Part shown: positions 9,762 to 19,081 of the stretch, in pieces
Position numbering within the stretch: position 1 is the stretch's first letter
Layout of the letters: each line of letters starts with the position of its first letter
NCBI GenBank assembly: GCA_944390745.1
Contig: CALXQK010000010.1
Span: 104,144-168,143 of the forward strand
Source of the DNA: an uncultured Duodenibacillus sp.
Lineage (GTDB): Bacteria; Pseudomonadota; Gammaproteobacteria; Burkholderiales; Burkholderiaceae_F
Length of the DNA stretch: 64,000 nt
Reading direction: 5' to 3'
Notes under the pieces: generated by a model
Told to the model about the DNA's origin: nothing
Databases searched by the model: none
What the model saw: the letters and a program-made list of their open reading frames with translations, nothing else
Made by a program: the position numbers and the translations under genes

Positions 9762-12700
9762 ATGAGAACTGATTTGCTGGGGGGGGGCGCAAGCTGCACC
9801 GAGCGTAATTCATCCCGCACCCATTTCAAGAAAACCCCCGCAGCTTCAGCGCTTTTAGCGGCGCTTCTCTCCTTTTCAGCAGCCTGCAGCGCTGCAGAAC
9901 CCGCTCTGCCCACGCTTCCCGATGCGTCCACCTGGGACGTTGAATGTTCGGGCGACACCTGCCAGGAAGTCACGACAAGCTCCACCCTTGAAAGCGCCTA
10001 TCGACTCGATGGTCAGTCGCAAACACAGCTGAACAACTCAATTGTTGGAAAGCAGCTTCAGGCGACGTCGGTCAGCGATCAAACCGTCATTGTCCGAGGA
10101 ATTCCGGCGAGTGCGCAGACCGTCAATCTGATTTTTGCGTCCTCGACGAGTTATTCGCAGCATGACGGCAACACCGGCACGCATGACGACAACACGCTGC
10201 TCATTGAGCTTGGAAACGATGCTGCCAGCCCGCTTCGTCTGGCGGGCATCTCAAGCTCCGCGGAGCCGACCATTGCCGCATCGGCGCACATGGGAGGCGT
10301 GGCCAGCAGCAATTCGCTGCTGATCCGAAACTCCGCGCTGCAGCATGCCGACAGCGCCACAAACAGCCTCGTAACAGCCGCCTACGTCTACAACCTCTAC
10401 GACCCGTCGGGCGGAACAGCAGCGTATAACGACAACCTCCTTGTCATTGAAAATTCGTCGATGCGCAGCGCCGGGAACTCCATTTCCCACAACATCAACC
10501 TTGCTGCGGCCTACCTCGTTGGATGGTATCCGCCTGGCACAAGATCGCCGTATGAGGCCAGTCGAAACAAGCTCTATGTCATTGGAAGCGAGCTTGACGT
10601 CAAATCCATGTGGACGGTATACAACTACGGCTCAAACACGCAGGCGTCCGAAGCCAATGACAACTGGATGTCGATTACGGACTCAAACATCAACCTCAAC
10701 TTTGTCAGTTCCTACGACAACGTCACCGGCAGAATCGGCATCAGCAATTCCTCAATGGTGGTCGTCCGGGCGTTTGACAAGTCTTCGAACAACGTCCTTT
10801 ATGTCGCCCGCTCAACCATCGACATTGATCAGCTGAAAATGCCCGCGGCGGCCGTGACCGATGGCTTTGGGCAGATCACCATTTCTGCCGCTCAGGCCGG
10901 GGATGTTGCACAGAACAATCTCACGCAGCTTGAGGACGTTGACTTCACGCTGACGGATTTTTCGGACGCGACCATCACGATCGCTCCGGACATCACGATC
11001 GGCTCGGCGGGGGCCGTTGTTTACAACAATTACCACCAGGACAAGATTGCGCGAGACAACACGACCCGCATTGTCTCGACGACCGGCCCCCGGGACTGGA
11101 CGCTCAACGGCGGCAAGCGGCGCTTTGTGATTTTCGGCGGACGCTCCATCCTGACTCCGCAGGCAATGAACTCAAGCCAGGGGGTTGAGAAGGCGCTGGC
11201 CGAATCCAACCACGCGGTTGTCGAAAACATTCGCTTCAACGAGGCGGCCATCTACGGCGGATGGGTTCAGCACGTTCATGACGTTGACGAAGCCTTCCCC
11301 GAGGTTTTGACCGGGACTCCCCAGGCTGTCACCAACACGGTTGACCTTACCAACGTGTCGGTTGAGGGAACCGCCCAGATTGCCGGCGGTCTTTCTGTGC
11401 AGGGGGAGGCCAGCGGCAACAAGGTGACGGTGACCGGCGGGCAGTATGTGAAGACCACGTTTGCGGGCGGCTATGTTGAGCGCACGGGCTCCGCTGCAGG
11501 CAACGAGGTGACGGTTTCAAACACCACGCTGACGGGAAGCGAGATTTACGGCGGCCGAATTGACGGCACGGTCGACGCCGCCTCGCAGGCCACCGACAAC
11601 GTGGTTGTCATTGGAGACAACGTTGTCGGAGCCGACGGAGGCGCTGCGCAGCTTGAACGGCTCTACGGCGGCTACCTTGCGGCTGGAAATGACGTGCAAA
11701 AGACGTTTGCCGGAAATGAGCTTCATATCTCGAGCCTCGTGACGACCGCAGAACTTGGCGGCTTTCAGCACTACAGCTTTTTCATCAACAATGAAAGCGC
11801 CCGGTCCGGGGCCTTCATCACCGTGACGGGCGCGCAGCCCGTGGTCCTGCAGCCTGACGGCGCGCAGGCCTCCACGGTGGCCGTCGGCGGCACCGGCCTG
11901 TACCTGACGCAGGGAAGCTCGTACACCCTTATTGACAGCGCGGCCGGCTTCACAAGCCTCGACGGTGCGGCGGTTGCCGCGGGAACGGATCTGTCTGCGC
12001 TCAAGCAGGATGTGGTCATGCAGGACGTCCCCTCGGTCATCCGGGTGGACACGACGACGATCAGCAAAGACGACTATGAGCTTGCTATCGTGGACGAGGC
12101 CGCGGGCGCGCAGTCGCTGCAGATGCAGGTCACTGGAGGCGCAGCGCAGTCAAGCTCGGTCAACAGCCAGACCGACACGCTCGTTGAATCGTCGCTCTCG
12201 GCGCTTGCCACGGTCTTTGCCGCGGACGATCTCTTTGTCGACACGGTGCTTCGCTCCCGCACCGGCAAGCGCGAAGGGCTTTTTGCCGCCGCGAGGGCCG
12301 GCAGGTACAGCTACGACACGAATACGCGGCTTGAGACCAACATCGTCAGCGGTCTTGTGGGCTTCTCCGCGGCCGTCGGCAGCTCCAACGTCGGCGCGTT
12401 CCTTGAGATGGGGCACGCATCCTACGACTCGCGCCTGAATTCAGCCCTGGGGGCCGTCCGCGGCGAGGGAACGCAGAACTATGCCGGCGTCGGCGTCTTT
12501 GTCGACTACGGGCTTCCGGTCGAGGGATGGCGTCTGACGGGCTACATCAAGGGCGGCTCGCTTGCCAACGACTTCAACGCGGTGATCGCGGGGCTTGATG
12601 CCGGCTACGACAAGTCAAGCGCCTACTGGGGCGCGCACCTCGGCACGCACTACGACATCGACATGCCTGGGCTCACCACGCGCGTCTTCTTCTCGTACCT

Positions 12701-13082
12701 CTACGACGGACGGGAGTCGGAGAGCTATGACATCGGCGGCACGGCCGAGATCGAGGGCGCGCACGTTGAATACGATGCCCTGAACGCGCATCGCGTCCAG
12801 GCGGGCGGCATCTTCGAGTTCAAGATGAGCGAGCGGCTGCGCCCGTATCTGGGTTTGACATTTGAGCAGATTCTCTCGGCAAAGGCCGAGGGTACGGCAA
12901 CCGACTCGGCAGGCACGCTTGCGCTCAAGTCCAGCGACCTTGAGGGCAGCACCGGCATTCTGTCGGCAGGGTGGACCTATATGAACGAGACGGGAAGCTT
13001 CTCCTGCGAGTTCGGGCTCAACGGCTACGCCGGCACCCGCAATGGCGTGAGCGGCCAGATCCAGGGCTTCTGGAGGTTCTAG
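9762..13082 (+). CDS. Autotransporter adhesin-like protein (type Va), probably phase-variable
   Basis: The 1106-residue protein has an N-terminal signal peptide (hydrophobic ASALLAALLSFSAACSAA, about residues 26-44), a long beta-helix-type passenger rich in Asn/Ser/Thr with recurring GNxVTVTGG and IYGG units (about 45-800), and a C-terminal autotransporter beta-barrel (about 820-1106) ending in the aromatic FWRF expected for BAM-dependent outer-membrane insertion. It is therefore surface-exposed or released; the ligand is unknown. AGGAG lies six bases before the ATG. Codons 6-9 (CTG GGG GGG GGC) form a run of nine G (9779-9787): loss or gain of one G would shift the frame before the signal peptide and abolish the protein. 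In this assembly the frame is open. Confidence 0.92.
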   Translation: MRTDLLGGGASCTERNSSRTHFKKTPAASALLAALLSFSAACSAAEPALPTLPDASTWDVECSGDTCQEVTTSSTLESAYRLDGQSQTQLNNSIVGKQLQATSVSDQTVIVRGIPASAQTVNLIFASSTSYSQHDGNTGTHDDNTLLIELGNDAASPLRLAGISSSAEPTIAASAHMGGVASSNSLLIRNSALQHADSATNSLVTAAYVYNLYDPSGGTAAYNDNLLVIENSSMRSAGNSISHNINLAAAYLVGWYPPGTRSPYEASRNKLYVIGSELDVKSMWTVYNYGSNTQASEANDNWMSITDSNINLNFVSSYDNVTGRIGISNSSMVVVRAFDKSSNNVLYVARSTIDIDQLKMPAAAVTDGFGQITISAAQAGDVAQNNLTQLEDVDFTLTDFSDATITIAPDITIGSAGAVVYNNYHQDKIARDNTTRIVSTTGPRDWTLNGGKRRFVIFGGRSILTPQAMNSSQGVEKALAESNHAVVENIRFNEAAIYGGWVQHVHDVDEAFPEVLTGTPQAVTNTVDLTNVSVEGTAQIAGGLSVQGEASGNKVTVTGGQYVKTTFAGGYVERTGSAAGNEVTVSNTTLTGSEIYGGRIDGTVDAASQATDNVVVIGDNVVGADGGAAQLERLYGGYLAAGNDVQKTFAGNELHISSLVTTAELGGFQHYSFFINNESARSGAFITVTGAQPVVLQPDGAQASTVAVGGTGLYLTQGSSYTLIDSAAGFTSLDGAAVAAGTDLSALKQDVVMQDVPSVIRVDTTTISKDDYELAIVDEAAGAQSLQMQVTGGAAQSSSVNSQTDTLVESSLSALATVFAADDLFVDTVLRSRTGKREGLFAAARAGRYSYDTNTRLETNIVSGLVGFSAAVGSSNVGAFLEMGHASYDSRLNSALGAVRGEGTQNYAGVGVFVDYGLPVEGWRLTGYIKGGSLANDFNAVIAGLDAGYDKSSAYWGAHLGTHYDIDMPGLTTRVFFSYLYDGRESESYDIGGTAEIEGAHVEYDALNAHRVQAGGIFEFKMSERLRPYLGLTFEQILSAKAEGTATDSAGTLALKSSDLEGSTGILSAGWTYMNETGSFSCEFGLNGYAGTRNGVSGQIQGFWRF
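9779..9787 (+). repeat. Homopolymeric G9 tract inside the autotransporter start region
   Basis: Nine consecutive G lie 17 bases after the A of the start codon. Tracts of this kind at the 5' end of surface-protein genes are classic slipped-strand phase-variation switches. The ON frame is the one present here. Confidence 0.9.
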
Positions 13083-13303
13083 CCCGCCTGATGCAGATGC
13101 ATCGTCTTTGACTGGGAAGGAGCACAAGCAGCCCGACCACGGTCTTCAGCACAAGGTTTGCAATCCGTGCCCAGTCAACTGGCGGCCGGCGTTGGCGTGG
13201 TCTGGGTGCTGCCGCGTCGGTCTGTCTGAAATCTGAACTCCGCCCTGAATGCTCCCCGCGCGGAAGACGCAAGGGGGTTCAGGCAGTTCCGGCAACTTAA
13301 ATC
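13083..13303. other. Intergenic region after the autotransporter
   Basis: About 220 bases separate the autotransporter stop from its apparent terminator. I see no open frame with coding character, no RNA gene and no repeat; it is probably a long 3' untranslated region. Confidence 0.5.
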
Positions 13304-13357
13304 AACGCCAGCGTCTGGCAGGAATCGTGTTCCTCACCCAGGCGCTGGCGTTTTTCT
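13304..13357 (+). terminator. Intrinsic terminator downstream of the autotransporter
   Basis: Ten-base perfect arms AACGCCAGCG (13304-13313) and CGCTGGCGTT (13343-13352) with additional inner pairing are followed by TTTTTCTTTTTTT. It lies 220 bases after the autotransporter stop on the same strand. Confidence 0.78.
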
Positions 13358-13413
13358 TTTTTTCGCCCGCACGGATTCCAGGTTTTTTGAGCAGCAAGAC
13401 GATGGGAAGATGA

Positions 13414-13450
13414 AAAAAACGGCGTAAATCAACGATTTACGCCGTTTTTT
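13414..13450 (-). terminator. Terminator of tRNA-Leu (symmetrical hairpin)
   Basis: A perfect 17-base inverted repeat (13414-13430 and 13434-13450) begins with six A and ends with six T around the core ACGGCGTAAATC. It can act in both directions but lies 55 bases beyond the 3' end of the minus-strand tRNA-Leu, whose transcript it most likely ends. Confidence 0.85.
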
Positions 13451-13505
13451 CAGCTTTTGTCTGGTTTCCGCACTTTTCATTTTGAAAACTGCGAAAGCCT
13501 GAAAT

Positions 13506-13590
13506 TGGTGCCCAAGACTGGACTCGAACCAGCATGCCTCACGGCGCTGCGACCTGAACACAGTGCGTCTACCAATTTCGCCACTTGGGC
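13506..13590 (-). tRNA. tRNA-Leu (CAG)
   Basis: The minus strand reads as an 85-base class II tRNA: acceptor arms GCCCAAG and CTTGGGC, anticodon stem CTGTG/CGCAG with loop TTCAGGT giving anticodon CAG, a long variable arm, a GGTTCGAGTCC T-arm, and an encoded CCA end. The long variable arm and GCGAAATTGGTAGACGC D-arm are typical of leucine tRNAs. Confidence 0.95.
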
Positions 13591-13663
13591 TAAACTTCCG
13601 AGACGCGTATTATTCATCACTCCTTTTTGATTGTCAACCCCTTGTCAAAATAAATTTCGAGAC

Positions 13664-16000
13664 ATGGCCAAAAAGAAGAAGATTGCCCCAAGAGAATCAA
13701 GACAATCCAGGCTTGAAGACTTCCTGGGCTCTCAGCCCTGCAGACTGGGCGTTGCTGCGCTTGTCCGGATCGGCCCGAGCTTTTCTCGCAGCCGCGCTGC
13801 GCAGACGCTTGTCGGCGAGGGCGCAGTCTCCGGTCCCAGGGAGGCGGCCGACTGTCTCAAGCGTCTTGAACAGGCGGGACTGCTGCAGGCCCGCGGCAGC
13901 CAGCTTGCGCTGACCGCCCAGGTGTTCAGCGAAAGGAAAAAGGGCGTCATCAACTTTTCCCGAAACTCTCTCGGCTACTTTTATCCAGAGGACGGCTCCG
14001 AGCGCCTTGCCCTTTGCGAAGAGACGGGGGAGGCGCTTCCCGGAGACGTTGTCTGGGCGCGCATCGAGTGGGACCGTGCCGTGGCCGAGGCGCTGCTCAA
14101 GCGCCGCCGCACCTGGGTGTGCCGCTACAGGCGCACGCGCTCAGGAGGGTATTGCGAGCCTTTTGACAACTACGGCGCTTCAATCCTGGTCGCGGGGGCA
14201 GAGGCTCCAAAGGGCCGCAATGGACGCAATGGCGCCGCGAAGGCTTCCAAATGCCCGTATGAGGATGGAGACGTCGTTGAGGTTGAGCTTACTGACGCAA
14301 GCTGTCGACTTGACGCCATGGACCGCGTGCCCGAGGGCGTCATCAGGCGGCTGATCGCGCGCAGGGACGATGCGCGGGCCGAGGTTCTTGCCACGGCGGA
14401 GCGCCTCGGCATTCCCCGGGAGTTTTCCCGGCAGGCCCTTGAAGAGGCCGGTGCGCTGCCCGATGCAGTCGATAGCGACCTTGAGCTTGCCTCACGGGTG
14501 GATCTGCGCGACATCGGCTTTGTGACGATTGACGGCGAGGATGCGCGGGACTTCGATGATGCGGTCTGGTGCGAGCGCTTCGGCGAGGACTCCTGGCGCC
14601 TTCTTGTGGCCATTGCCGACGTCAGCCGCTACGTGACGCCTGAAAGCCCGCTTGATGTCGACGCGCAGAAGCGCGCCACGAGCGTGTACTTTCCGCAGTT
14701 CGTCATTCCGATGCTGCCCGAAAAGCTCAGCAACGGGCTCTGCTCGCTCAACCCCGGGGTGGACCGCTGCACCATGGTCTGCGACATGGTGGTGGGAGCC
14801 GACGGCAGGGTCCGGGCCTATCAGTTTTATCCCGCGCTCATTCACTCAAAGGCGAGACTCACCTATACCTGCGTGCAGGAGGCGCTCAACGGCAATGCCG
14901 CGGAGCTGCTCGAGCGCGGCGGCAGCCTTGAGGACATTTTCTGCCTTCATGCGCTTTACAAGGCATTTGCGGCGGCGCGCCGCGAGCGCGGCGCCATCAG
15001 CTTCTCCTCCACGGAGACAAGGATTGTTCTCTCCCCCGACGCAAGGAAGGTCGAGAAGATCGTTCCAGCCGAGCACACCGATGCGCACCGCCTCATTGAG
15101 GAGTGCATGCTTGCCGCAAACACCTGTGCGGCCGACTTTCTTCTGCGTCACAAGGCGACGTGCCTGATGCGCGTTCACGACAAGCCCTCGCCCGACAAGC
15201 TTGCCGGCGTCAGAAGAACGCTGAGCGCCTACGGACTCAAGCTTTCCGGCGGGGACAGTCCGACGGCGAAGGACTACGACGCGGTGCTTGAGGCGGTCGC
15301 GGGCAAGCCCTGGGCCGGAGCGATTCAGCTCGCGCTGCTGTGCAGCATGCAGCAGGCGCAGTACAGCCCGGACAACATCGGACACTACGGTCTTCACTAC
15401 GAGGCCTACACGCACTTCACCTCGCCCATTCGCCGTTATCCGGACCTGCTGGTGCACCGCGCCATCCGCGCCATTTTGCTCAGGCACAGGTATCTGCCGC
15501 GGATTCTCGTCGATGAGACCGAGGCACGGGAGTCGCGCACGGGCATGAGAATGATTGAGGCGCAGCGCGAGCACGATGCCGCCGCCTCGGTCAATGCCCC
15601 GCGCAAGGGTTCGGCGCTCGACCGATGGCGGCGTCTCGGCGTTCTTTGTTCGGCTGCCGAACGGCGCGCCGAGCAGGCCTCGCGCGACATTGAGGCCTGG
15701 TACAAGGCGTGCTTCATGACCCGTTTCGTTGGAGAAAGCTTCACGGGCGTGATTACCGCCGTGATGCCCGCGGGGCTCATCGTGAGCCTGCCGGAGCTTT
15801 TCGTTGAGGGGTTTGTGCACATCAGCGAAATTGCCGGCGAGTACATCCAGTATGACGAGGCGAGAAACACCCTGGTGGGCAGAGTCAGCGGCAGGCGCTA
15901 TCGCATTGGTGACTCCCTGAAGGTGCGCGTCCTCGAAGCCCAGCCCGAGACCCGTTCGATCACCTTTGCCGCCGTGAACGGCCGCAGTTCGCGCAGATGA
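13664..16000 (+). CDS. rnr: Ribonuclease R
   Basis: RNase R is a processive 3'-5' exoribonuclease that degrades structured RNA and takes part in rRNA and tmRNA quality control. The 778-residue product has an N-terminal winged-helix and cold-shock region, a central RNB nuclease domain with the metal-binding acidic cluster DGEDARDFDDAVW and the TSPIRRYPDLLVHRAI motif, and a C-terminal S1 domain (FTGVITAVMPAGLIVSLPE). A TTG 33 bases upstream is in frame, but the ATG at 13664 starts the expected Lys-rich N-terminus. rlmB follows on the same strand, a common pairing. Confidence 0.96.
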   Translation: MAKKKKIAPRESRQSRLEDFLGSQPCRLGVAALVRIGPSFSRSRAAQTLVGEGAVSGPREAADCLKRLEQAGLLQARGSQLALTAQVFSERKKGVINFSRNSLGYFYPEDGSERLALCEETGEALPGDVVWARIEWDRAVAEALLKRRRTWVCRYRRTRSGGYCEPFDNYGASILVAGAEAPKGRNGRNGAAKASKCPYEDGDVVEVELTDASCRLDAMDRVPEGVIRRLIARRDDARAEVLATAERLGIPREFSRQALEEAGALPDAVDSDLELASRVDLRDIGFVTIDGEDARDFDDAVWCERFGEDSWRLLVAIADVSRYVTPESPLDVDAQKRATSVYFPQFVIPMLPEKLSNGLCSLNPGVDRCTMVCDMVVGADGRVRAYQFYPALIHSKARLTYTCVQEALNGNAAELLERGGSLEDIFCLHALYKAFAAARRERGAISFSSTETRIVLSPDARKVEKIVPAEHTDAHRLIEECMLAANTCAADFLLRHKATCLMRVHDKPSPDKLAGVRRTLSAYGLKLSGGDSPTAKDYDAVLEAVAGKPWAGAIQLALLCSMQQAQYSPDNIGHYGLHYEAYTHFTSPIRRYPDLLVHRAIRAILLRHRYLPRILVDETEARESRTGMRMIEAQREHDAAASVNAPRKGSALDRWRRLGVLCSAAERRAEQASRDIEAWYKACFMTRFVGESFTGVITAVMPAGLIVSLPELFVEGFVHISEIAGEYIQYDEARNTLVGRVSGRRYRIGDSLKVRVLEAQPETRSITFAAVNGRSSRR

Positions 16001-16175
16001 CCGCTGCGGCCCGGGGATGACCTTCACCAGCCTTCCGGCAGGTTGAGAGACTTGCCAAATTGCGCCGGGCGCTGCATGCTTCGATTTTTCGGCGGCACTT
16101 CCCGGCCCGTCAAGACAAGCTTTTTGGGGGCGCGCTTTGCCGCCTCCGAAAGCCCTTCAGCAAGGAATGACAAGA

Positions 16176-16922
16176 ATGTCCAGACAAGTTGTGCTCGCAG
16201 GCTTTCACGCCGTCAACGCGCGAGCCAAGATCAAGCCCGAATCGATCCGCGTGGTGTATGTGGATCACGCGCGCCACGACAAGCGCATGCAGCAGTGCCG
16301 CGAGCGGCTTGCCGCCGCGGGCGTCAAGGTGATGCAGGCCGATCAGCGGCGCCTTGACGGACTTGCGCCCGACGTGCCGCACCAGGGGGTGGTGGCGCTT
16401 GCCGATGAGCTCAAGCAGGCCATGGACTTTGACGCGCTCATGGACAGCATCACGCCCGAGACGTTTCTTCTGATCCTTGACGGCGTGACCGATCCGCGCA
16501 ACTTCGGCGCCTGTCTGCGCGTGGCCGATGCCGCGGGCGTCGATGCGGTGATCGTGCCGCGCGACCGCTCGGCCTCGTTTTCGCCCGCGGCGGCCAAGGC
16601 CGCGGCCGGGGCCTGGGAGACGGTGCCGGTGGTGCAGGTCACCAATCTCGCCGCGAGCATCGTTGAGCTGCGCGAGGCCGGCGTCTTTGTGATCGGAACG
16701 GCGGGCGAGGCGCAAAGGACGGTCTATGAGCTTGATCAGCGGCGCGCCGTGGCCTGGGTGCTCGGCGCCGAGGGCGAGGGGCTGCGGCAGCTCACGCGCC
16801 GGCGCTGCGATGAGCTTGCGAAGATTCCGATGTTCGGGGCCGTCGACAGCCTCAACGTGTCGGTGGCCAGCGGCGTGTGCCTCTTTGAAACCGTGCGGCA
16901 GCGCACGACGCCCGGCGCCTGA
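16176..16922 (+). CDS. rlmB: 23S rRNA (guanosine-2'-O-)-methyltransferase RlmB
   Basis: RlmB 2'-O-methylates G2251 in the P loop of 23S rRNA. The 248-residue product has an N-terminal substrate-binding domain (VLAGFHAVNARAKI) and a SpoU/TrmD knotted methyltransferase domain with its three motifs: DGVTDPRNFGACLR, VLGAEGEGL and IPMFGAVDSLNVSVASG. Three in-frame starts are close together; the ATG at 16176 has AAGGA about ten bases upstream. It follows rnr by 175 bases on the same strand. Confidence 0.95.
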   Translation: MSRQVVLAGFHAVNARAKIKPESIRVVYVDHARHDKRMQQCRERLAAAGVKVMQADQRRLDGLAPDVPHQGVVALADELKQAMDFDALMDSITPETFLLILDGVTDPRNFGACLRVADAAGVDAVIVPRDRSASFSPAAAKAAAGAWETVPVVQVTNLAASIVELREAGVFVIGTAGEAQRTVYELDQRRAVAWVLGAEGEGLRQLTRRRCDELAKIPMFGAVDSLNVSVASGVCLFETVRQRTTPGA

Positions 16923-16950
16923 GTCCGGCGCCGCGCTGCCGACAAAAGAA

Positions 16951-17013
16951 TGCCGCCGCGGCCAGGGGCCTGTCTCCCGTCGGGAGGGCCTGGGCCGCGG
17001 GCGGCATTTTTTT
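16951..17013 (+). terminator. Intrinsic terminator after rlmB
   Basis: Arms TGCCGCCGCGGCC (16951-16963) and GGCCGCGGGCGGCA (16993-17006) pair with one bulge and enclose a second small hairpin; seven T follow. It lies between rlmB and the convergent gene at 17036. Confidence 0.78.
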
Positions 17014-17035
17014 GTCTTCTTGTGCGGTCCTGGGA

Positions 17036-17413
17036 CTATTTCCAGAACACGAACACCACGGCAAGCACAAGGCAGATGAAGGCCGCGAGGTGATTCCAGG
17101 CAAAGTGGTTGTGAAACACCACGATGGAAAAGAGCGTAAAGACCGTCAGCGTCACGCACTCCTGGATGATCTTGAGCTGCACGAGCGAAAAGGGGCCGCC
17201 GTTGCCCTCAAAGCCGATGCGGTTGGCGGGCACCATGAAGCTGTACTCAAACAGTGCGATGCCCCAGGAAAAGAGCACCACCCAGTAAAGCGGCCAGGCG
17301 CTGAAGTTGATGGCGCGCACGGTCTGCAGCTTGAGGTGCAGGTACCAGGCGCAGGTCATGAAGATGTTGGAGATGCACAAAAGGCCGATGGCTGTGAGTC
17401 CCTTGCCGAACAC
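17036..17413 (-). CDS. DUF486 family (DMT superfamily) membrane protein
   Basis: The 125-residue protein has four hydrophobic segments and the sequence character of DUF486 proteins, which are related to small drug/metabolite transporters (TAIGLLCISNIFMTCAWYLHLK, FSAWPLYWVVLFSWGIALFEYSFMVPANRIG, FSLVQLKIIQECVTL, FICLVLAVVFVFW). The motif EYxxxVPANRIG is characteristic of the family. The substrate is unknown. It is a single gene ending next to the rlmB terminator. Confidence 0.88.
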   Translation of the reverse strand: MFGKGLTAIGLLCISNIFMTCAWYLHLKLQTVRAINFSAWPLYWVVLFSWGIALFEYSFMVPANRIGFEGNGGPFSLVQLKIIQECVTLTVFTLFSIVVFHNHFAWNHLAAFICLVLAVVFVFWK

Positions 17414-17497
17414 GATGAGCTCCTCGTTGCTGTCGCGGCGCGGCCCCTGTCCGCGCCCTGATGGAATTGCCGGCGGATTTTAGTCTTCAGAGACGAC

Positions 17498-17533
17498 AAA
17501 AAGCCCGCCCGGGCGCAATGCAGCCGGGGCGGG
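17498..17533 (-). terminator. Terminator of the ridA/PLP-enzyme operon
   Basis: On the minus strand CCCGCCC (17527-17533) and GGGCGGG (17504-17510), with extra GC pairing in the loop, are followed by CTTTTTG. It lies 30 bases past the stop of the PLP-dependent enzyme gene. Confidence 0.6.
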
Positions 17534-17562
17534 TTGCTGAAGGAGCGCTGCAGCCGGACTTC

Positions 17563-18657
17563 TCAGTGCTCAGACTTGATGCCCGCGCCGCACATCGTGA
17601 TCAGCACGTCCGAGGACGGTCCATAGATCTCGCAGTAGTGCTCCCAGGCGGCGAGGTTGGCTGCTGTCGTGTGCTCGCAGAAGATGCCGCGGCGCGCGAT
17701 GCGGGCGCGGCAGTCAAGGATGCGGTCCTCGGGAGCGGTCACCACGCGGATGTTGTGGCGGCGAATCATGTCCATCAGCTCGCGTCCGCGCATGGGCTTG
17801 CCGATGGCGATGCCCTCGGCAATCGTGGGCTTGACCTCGATCTCAGCCGGGTGGTCGAGCCCCTGCCTGATGCCCTGGTAGATCGGATCGCAGTACTCGC
17901 CCTGCAGCGCGATGACGTTGGGGAAGGCATCGATGGCGCCGCTTGCCAGCAGATGTTCAAGCGCCTTGACGACGCCGATGAAGAGCGTCCCGTTGCCCAG
18001 GGGCACGAGGATGTTCTCGGGAATGCGGCCGAGCTGCTCGAGCGTCTCGTAGATGTAGGCCTTCATGCCCTCGTAGAAGTACGGGTTGTAGACATGGTTG
18101 GCGTAGTAGGCGCCGTGCTCAAAGACCTCCCTGCGGCAGACGTCGGCGCAGTGGTCGCGCGTGCCCTCAATGACGTGCGCGCGGGCGCCGTGCGCCTCGA
18201 TCATGGTGATCTTCTTGGGGCTGGTGCCCTCGGGGACGTAGATGTCGCAGGAAATTCCGGCCCGGGCGCAGTAGGCGGCCACGGCGTTGCCGGCGTTTCC
18301 GCTTGAGTCCTGCACGCAGCTCTTGACGCCGATGGCGGCCATGTGCGAGACCAGGGTGGCCGCCCCGCGGTCCTTGAAGGAGAGCGTGGGCATGAAGTAG
18401 TCCATCTTGAAGAGCACGCCGGGCTCAAACTCGATGATGGGCGTCATTCCCTCGCCCATGGTGATGCCGCGCCAGATGTTGCCGTCAACCGCCATGAACC
18501 TGCGGTAGCGAAAGATGCTCCAGCAGCTGCGGTCAATGAGCGCAGGGTCCCAGGCCGGGGGCGTGAAGTCAAGCTCAAAAAGACCGCCGCAGTCGCAGCA
18601 GGCGGCAAGCGTGTCGGCGTCAACCTTTTTTGCGCAGCGCGTACAGATGTATTGCAT
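17563..18657 (-). CDS. Threonine-synthase-like PLP-dependent enzyme
   Basis: This 364-residue fold-type II PLP enzyme has an N-terminal zinc-ribbon-like segment (Cys5, Cys8 and a later CCDC cluster) as in threonine-synthase-family proteins, the PLP lysine in SFKDRGA (Lys95), the cofactor-binding QDSSGNAGNAVAA, and the phosphate-binding PLGNGTLF. It lacks the extended length of betaproteobacterial ThrC (about 470 residues), so it may be a diaminopropionate-, serine- or threonine-type lyase instead; the reaction is not certain. The ATG at 18657 has AAGGAG upstream; the open frame further upstream overlaps ridA and is not coding. It begins four bases after ridA ends, so the two form an operon. 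Confidence 0.85.
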   Translation of the reverse strand: MQYICTRCAKKVDADTLAACCDCGGLFELDFTPPAWDPALIDRSCWSIFRYRRFMAVDGNIWRGITMGEGMTPIIEFEPGVLFKMDYFMPTLSFKDRGAATLVSHMAAIGVKSCVQDSSGNAGNAVAAYCARAGISCDIYVPEGTSPKKITMIEAHGARAHVIEGTRDHCADVCRREVFEHGAYYANHVYNPYFYEGMKAYIYETLEQLGRIPENILVPLGNGTLFIGVVKALEHLLASGAIDAFPNVIALQGEYCDPIYQGIRQGLDHPAEIEVKPTIAEGIAIGKPMRGRELMDMIRRHNIRVVTAPEDRILDCRARIARRGIFCEHTTAANLAAWEHYCEIYGPSSDVLITMCGAGIKSEH

Positions 18658-18661
18658 GGTT

Positions 18662-19054
18662 TCATTTCTCCTTGGCATCGGGGACTTCGGCAACGGCTTC
18701 AATCTCAACGAGGCACCCGAAGTGCAGGTCTGTCGTGGAGACCACGACGCGGCCCGGGCGGTGCTCGCCGAAAAATTCCGCATAAACCTCGTTGATCGGA
18801 CCCCAGTACTTGACGTCGGGCGTATAGACGCGGCAGAAGACGACGTCGCTGCGCCGGCAGCCGGCGGCCTTGAGCACCCGGTCGACATTGTTGAGGGCAA
18901 GGGCGGCATGCTCGCGGATGCCGCCCCTGCAGACCTCGCGGGTGTCGGGATCGATGGAAAGCTGTCCGGAGACGTAGAGCATGCCGCGGCTGATGACGCC
19001 CGGAACGTAATGGCCGCTGTTTTCGCCCTTGAAGGCGGGATCGACGATTTGCAT
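18662..19054 (-). CDS. RidA family enamine/imine deaminase
   Basis: RidA-family proteins hydrolyse reactive enamine and imine intermediates released by PLP-dependent dehydratases. The 130-residue length is typical, and the family motifs are visible: ISRGMLYVSGQLSIDP, HAALALNNVDRVLKAAGCRRSDVV and the C-terminal CLVEIEAVAEVPD. The catalytic-type Arg expected around residue 105 (HRPGRVVV) is in place. The adjacent downstream PLP enzyme is a plausible source of the enamine. A run of 12 T (minus strand) lies 16 bases before the start codon. Confidence 0.92.
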   Translation of the reverse strand: MQIVDPAFKGENSGHYVPGVISRGMLYVSGQLSIDPDTREVCRGGIREHAALALNNVDRVLKAAGCRRSDVVFCRVYTPDVKYWGPINEVYAEFFGEHRPGRVVVSTTDLHFGCLVEIEAVAEVPDAKEK

Positions 19055-19069
19055 GAAGCTGGCCTCGAG

Positions 19070-19081
19070 AAAAAAAAAAAA
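19070..19081. repeat. Homopolymeric A12/T12 tract upstream of ridA
   Basis: Twelve A on the + strand (T on the coding strand of ridA) end 16 bases before the ridA start codon, next to where the ribosome binding site should be. Length variation here could alter ridA expression. Confidence 0.8.
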
